Source: an uncultured Deferribacteraceae bacterium
GTDB lineage: Bacteria; Chrysiogenota; Deferribacteres; Deferribacterales; Mucispirillaceae
Direction of reading: 5' to 3'
NCBI GenBank assembly: GCA_947039055.1
Contig: CAMQYB010000061.1
Span: forward strand, 1 to 8,939
DNA length: 8,939 bases
Below are positions 6,609 through 8,939 of this stretch, piece by piece (position 1 is the stretch's first letter; the number at the start of each line of letters is the position of its first letter). A program made the position numbers and the translations under genes. Under the pieces are notes generated by a model that did not search any database, was not told the DNA's origin, and worked only from the letters and a program-made list of their open reading frames with translations.

Positions 6609-7116
6609 ATGCAGACTAGTTAATAGTTGTAATTGTTTTTGTAGTGGTAATTTAATTAAAAGATATGACACTTGTACCGTTTTACTAGGTGCAGGTATAT
6701 TAGTGATAATTGTTGCATTTGATCCGTTAGAAGCTGTAGAAGGATTTGTGAAATTGATGACGAATGATGGGTTAATTCAAAACATCTGTTCGGTTATCGG
6801 TTTTGCTTATGTGATGAAATTAACATTATGCGATAAACACCTCACAATGTTGTTAGCAAAAGGATTGTCTAGGATTAGATCAGTTTTAATTCATGGTGCA
6901 ACAATTATCACATATCTTATGAATATATTTTTAACATCAGTAGTTCTTGTATTATTTGTATGGACGAAACGGTTTAATGTTCCAATGGATATGTTAATCG
7001 GTTCGATTTTATATTTTATATTCACAAGAACATCTCTAAGTTTATCGACAAAATCATTTTTTGATTGCTTGGAAAATGCGTACGGTGAGAGCATGGTGAT
7101 CAATTGTATCGGTTAA
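6609..7116 (+). pseudogene. Decayed duplicate of the downstream dcuC-type carrier gene
   Basis: The region aligns with the 5' and middle parts of the intact carrier at 7437-8741. The probable old start, ATG 6609, is followed four codons later by TAA. A one-base loss just before the conserved KRYDTCTVLLGAGIL stretch (from 6658) shifts the frame. From there the frame is open, running AFDPLEAVEGFVKLMTNDGLIQNICSV to about 6940. It then jumps from a position matching residue 116 of the intact protein to one matching about residue 233, a loss of some 116 codons. A second loss of about 10 codons precedes WTKRFNVPMDMLIGSIL. Similarity ends near 7110, so the last ~115 residues, including the SGSGDAA motif, are gone. 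It cannot make a working carrier. A GTG-initiated 137-residue hydrophobic product from 6703 is conceivable, but I see no ribosome site for it. Confidence 0.85.
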
Positions 7117-7436
7117 AAAATCTCATGTAGTTATACTTAATTCAAAATGCAAAACCACTTCATCAATTACAATCTTGATGGATATATTTATATATAGATC
7201 TGACTAACTCTGCGTTGTATAATATATAAAAAATAATGATGGCATTTAATACTTTCTAAATATTCAAAATTTTACTAATCACAACCTTGTTTATACGTTA
7301 TAATTTATAGACTATTTAATAAAATAATAGTATCATATGAAATAATAATACAATATCTATATAAGTAGATGCAAAAGTGATCTGCTTATATATTATCGTA
7401 ATTAGATATATTTATTATAAGTAAAGGGGGGAGTTT
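7117..7436. other. Non-coding AT-rich gap before the intact carrier
   Basis: I see no gene in these 320 bases and no clear similarity to the missing 3' part of the upstream pseudogene. Two TATAAT hexamers (7218-7223 and 7299-7304) could be -10 boxes, but neither has a convincing -35 box at the right spacing. A 6-bp inverted repeat CATCAA/TTGATG (7161-7166 and 7175-7180) has no T-tract after it. The promoter of the downstream carrier may lie here. Confidence 0.5.
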
Positions 7437-8741
7437 ATGACAGGAACGTTAGCGGTTATTTTTGGTTTGATTGTAATTATCGTTGCAGTGACACTATTGA
7501 TCAAGAGGTATGACACTTGTACTGTTTTATTAGGTGCTGGAATTTTAATGGCACTTGTAGCGTTTAAACCACTAGAAGCGTTTCAAGGGTTTACAAAAGC
7601 GATGACTAATGGAGGACTAATTCAAAATATTTGTTCTGTAATGGGTTTTGCTTTTGTGATGAGAGTTACGTCGTGCGATAAGCATTTAATATTTCTGTTA
7701 GCTAAAGGGTTATCGAAAATTAGACCTGTATTAATTCCAGGTGCAGCGATTATGACTTACGTTATTAATATATCATTAACTTCAGCAGCAGGAGCAGCAG
7801 CAGCTGTTGGATCAATATTAATACCATTATTAATATCTGCAGGAGTAGCACCAGCTATAGCTGCATCAGCAGTTATGTTAGGAACGTTCGGTTCTTTATT
7901 AAGTCCAGGATCAGCACACCAACCTATCATTGCAGCACTTGCAAATATCGAAGTTATCGAAGTAATTAAAACACATGCGTTAGCAGATTTTATAGCTCTA
8001 TTGATAGGAGTTGTTTCATTAACAATAGTTGCTAAAGTTTTAAAAGAAGATAAAGGATATGTAGATCCTGATAATGTTACAGCAGATTTATCTTTTAAAG
8101 TTAATCCTGTGTATGCAATCTTACCATTACTACCTGTTATACTTTTGGTTATCTTTAGTTTAGGCGATGTAAGAGCAGCATTGCCATGGGCGAAACAATT
8201 TAATGTTCCAACAGCGATGTTGATCGGTTCTATTTTATGTTTTTCATTTACTAGAACATCTCCAAGTATAGCTAGTAAATCATTCTTTGAAGGAATGGGT
8301 AAAGGTTATGGAGAGATCATGGGGATTATCATATCAGCAGGGGTATTTGTTGCGGGTATGAAATCGTTAGGATTAATTGATGCAGGTATAGAAGCATTAA
8401 AAGGTTCAACAGGGATCATACCAGTAGCTACGGCATTTGGTCCATTTCTTTTAGGTTTACTATCAGGATCAGGAGATGCAGCAGCTATTGCATTTAATGA
8501 ATCTGTAACAGTTCATGCTGCAGAGTTTGGATTTGATCCAGCAAGAATGGGTTCACTTGCAGCCTTAGCAGGAGCGTTAGGTAGAACAATGTCACCTATT
8601 GCAGGAGCTGCTATTATTTGTGCTAGTTTAGCGAAAGTATCTCCATTTGAGATACCTAAACGTAACGGACCTGGAATGATTATTGCAACAATTGTAATCA
8701 TGTTTGTGCTTATGTATACAACAGCAGGTTTCGCTAGTTAA
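7437..8741 (+). CDS. dcuC: DcuC-family anaerobic C4-dicarboxylate carrier
   Basis: This is a 434-residue inner-membrane protein with about 12 hydrophobic segments, slightly shorter than E. coli DcuC (461). DcuC-type carriers exchange or export C4-dicarboxylates such as succinate and fumarate during anaerobic growth. Recognisable blocks are the short N-terminal helix followed by KRYDTCTVLLGAGIL, SLTSAAGAAAAVGSILIP (about 113-130), a GSLLSPGSAHQ loop, VYAILPLLPVILLVIF (about 225-240), GLLSGSGDAAAIAF, and the C-terminal GRTMSPIAGAAIICASLAKVSPFEIPKR. The start has a purine-rich ribosome site, GGGGGGAG, ending 3 nt before the ATG. It is the intact member of a tandem pair whose upstream copy is a pseudogene, and it is followed by a strong terminator. 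Exact substrate is inferred from the family and from the neighbouring lyase, which would produce fumarate. Confidence 0.85.
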   Translation: MTGTLAVIFGLIVIIVAVTLLIKRYDTCTVLLGAGILMALVAFKPLEAFQGFTKAMTNGGLIQNICSVMGFAFVMRVTSCDKHLIFLLAKGLSKIRPVLIPGAAIMTYVINISLTSAAGAAAAVGSILIPLLISAGVAPAIAASAVMLGTFGSLLSPGSAHQPIIAALANIEVIEVIKTHALADFIALLIGVVSLTIVAKVLKEDKGYVDPDNVTADLSFKVNPVYAILPLLPVILLVIFSLGDVRAALPWAKQFNVPTAMLIGSILCFSFTRTSPSIASKSFFEGMGKGYGEIMGIIISAGVFVAGMKSLGLIDAGIEALKGSTGIIPVATAFGPFLLGLLSGSGDAAAIAFNESVTVHAAEFGFDPARMGSLAALAGALGRTMSPIAGAAIICASLAKVSPFEIPKRNGPGMIIATIVIMFVLMYTTAGFAS

Positions 8742-8902
8742 TATAATGTATTGTAGATAGCATATTTATGTATACTGATAGCTGTTACGATATAGTATCG
8801 GTTGCAGAGGGTAGTTGATAATATGTTTATTTTACAAATTTTTGTGATGTAGTATTTATTGCAAAGTATAATTATAGTTTTTAATTTTTGAGATTTATAT
8901 AG

Positions 8903-8932
8903 AAAGAGTCGGTATTTTGTACCGACTCTTTT
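8903..8932 (+). terminator. Intrinsic terminator after the dcuC-type gene
   Basis: A perfect 12-bp stem, AAAGAGTCGGTA (8903-8914) with TACCGACTCTTT (8920-8931), encloses a 5-nt loop and ends in a T-run on the + strand. It lies about 160 bases after the carrier stop codon. The gap between contains no gene that I can see. The hairpin marks the right end of the locus and might also serve transcription from the opposite strand, since its left flank gives a short T-run there. Confidence 0.88.
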
Positions 8933-8939
8933 ATGTTAT

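Noticed and set aside
7161..7180. Inverted repeat CATCAA/TTGATG in the gap before the intact carrier
   Set aside because: The arms are 6 bp with an 8-nt spacer and neither a T-tract nor match to the TGAAT-type operators; too weak to call.
1..8939. CRISPR arrays, tRNA or rRNA genes, insertion sequences
   Set aside because: No regularly spaced repeats, no cloverleaf or rRNA-like sequence and no transposase were seen; the only long repeat is the tandem dcuC-type pair, without inverted terminal repeats that I could find.

Overview
The window is AT-rich DNA from a Gram-negative bacterium. The evidence for an outer membrane is a truncated β-barrel protein at the left edge that ends in Phe. The gene content (RpiR regulator, YfcC- and DcuC-type carriers, aspartase-family lyase) points to an anaerobic or fermentative, probably host-associated organism. 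A spirochaete or fusobacterium would fit, but nothing here fixes the phylum and I do not claim one. All genes lie on the + strand.

Layout. Bases 1-522 hold the 3' end of an outer-membrane β-barrel gene, closed by a strong intrinsic terminator (606-641 plus U-tract). A gene-free stretch follows. It ends in a near-consensus promoter (TTGACA, 17 nt, TATATA; 918-946) for an RpiR-family regulator (1006-1905). Then come a YfcC-family carrier (2079-3482), an aspartase-family lyase (3569-5005), a remnant of an L-asparaginase-type gene (about 5004-5165), a full-length MmgE/PrpD protein (5183-6559), a broken copy of a dcuC-type carrier (6609-7116), an apparently non-coding stretch (7117-7436), an intact dcuC-type carrier (7437-8741) and a second strong terminator (8903-8932).

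How the genes may work together. The simplest reading is a catabolic unit for a C4 amino acid or related compound. YfcC imports the substrate, the lyase releases fumarate plus ammonia (or an amine), and DcuC exchanges or exports C4-dicarboxylates such as fumarate and succinate. The asparaginase remnant suggests the ancestral unit also handled asparagine. The MmgE/PrpD protein has no obvious place in plain aspartate breakdown. Together with unusual residues in the lyase active-site segments, it leaves open a non-standard substrate.

Regulation. Two 16-bp palindrome-like sites of the form TGAAT-N6-ATTCA lie 31 bp apart in front of the carrier gene. Two weaker sites sharing the half TTATTCA lie 30 bp apart over the regulator's own promoter. 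I infer that these are RpiR operators. The two broken genes show that the locus is decaying or being remodelled.
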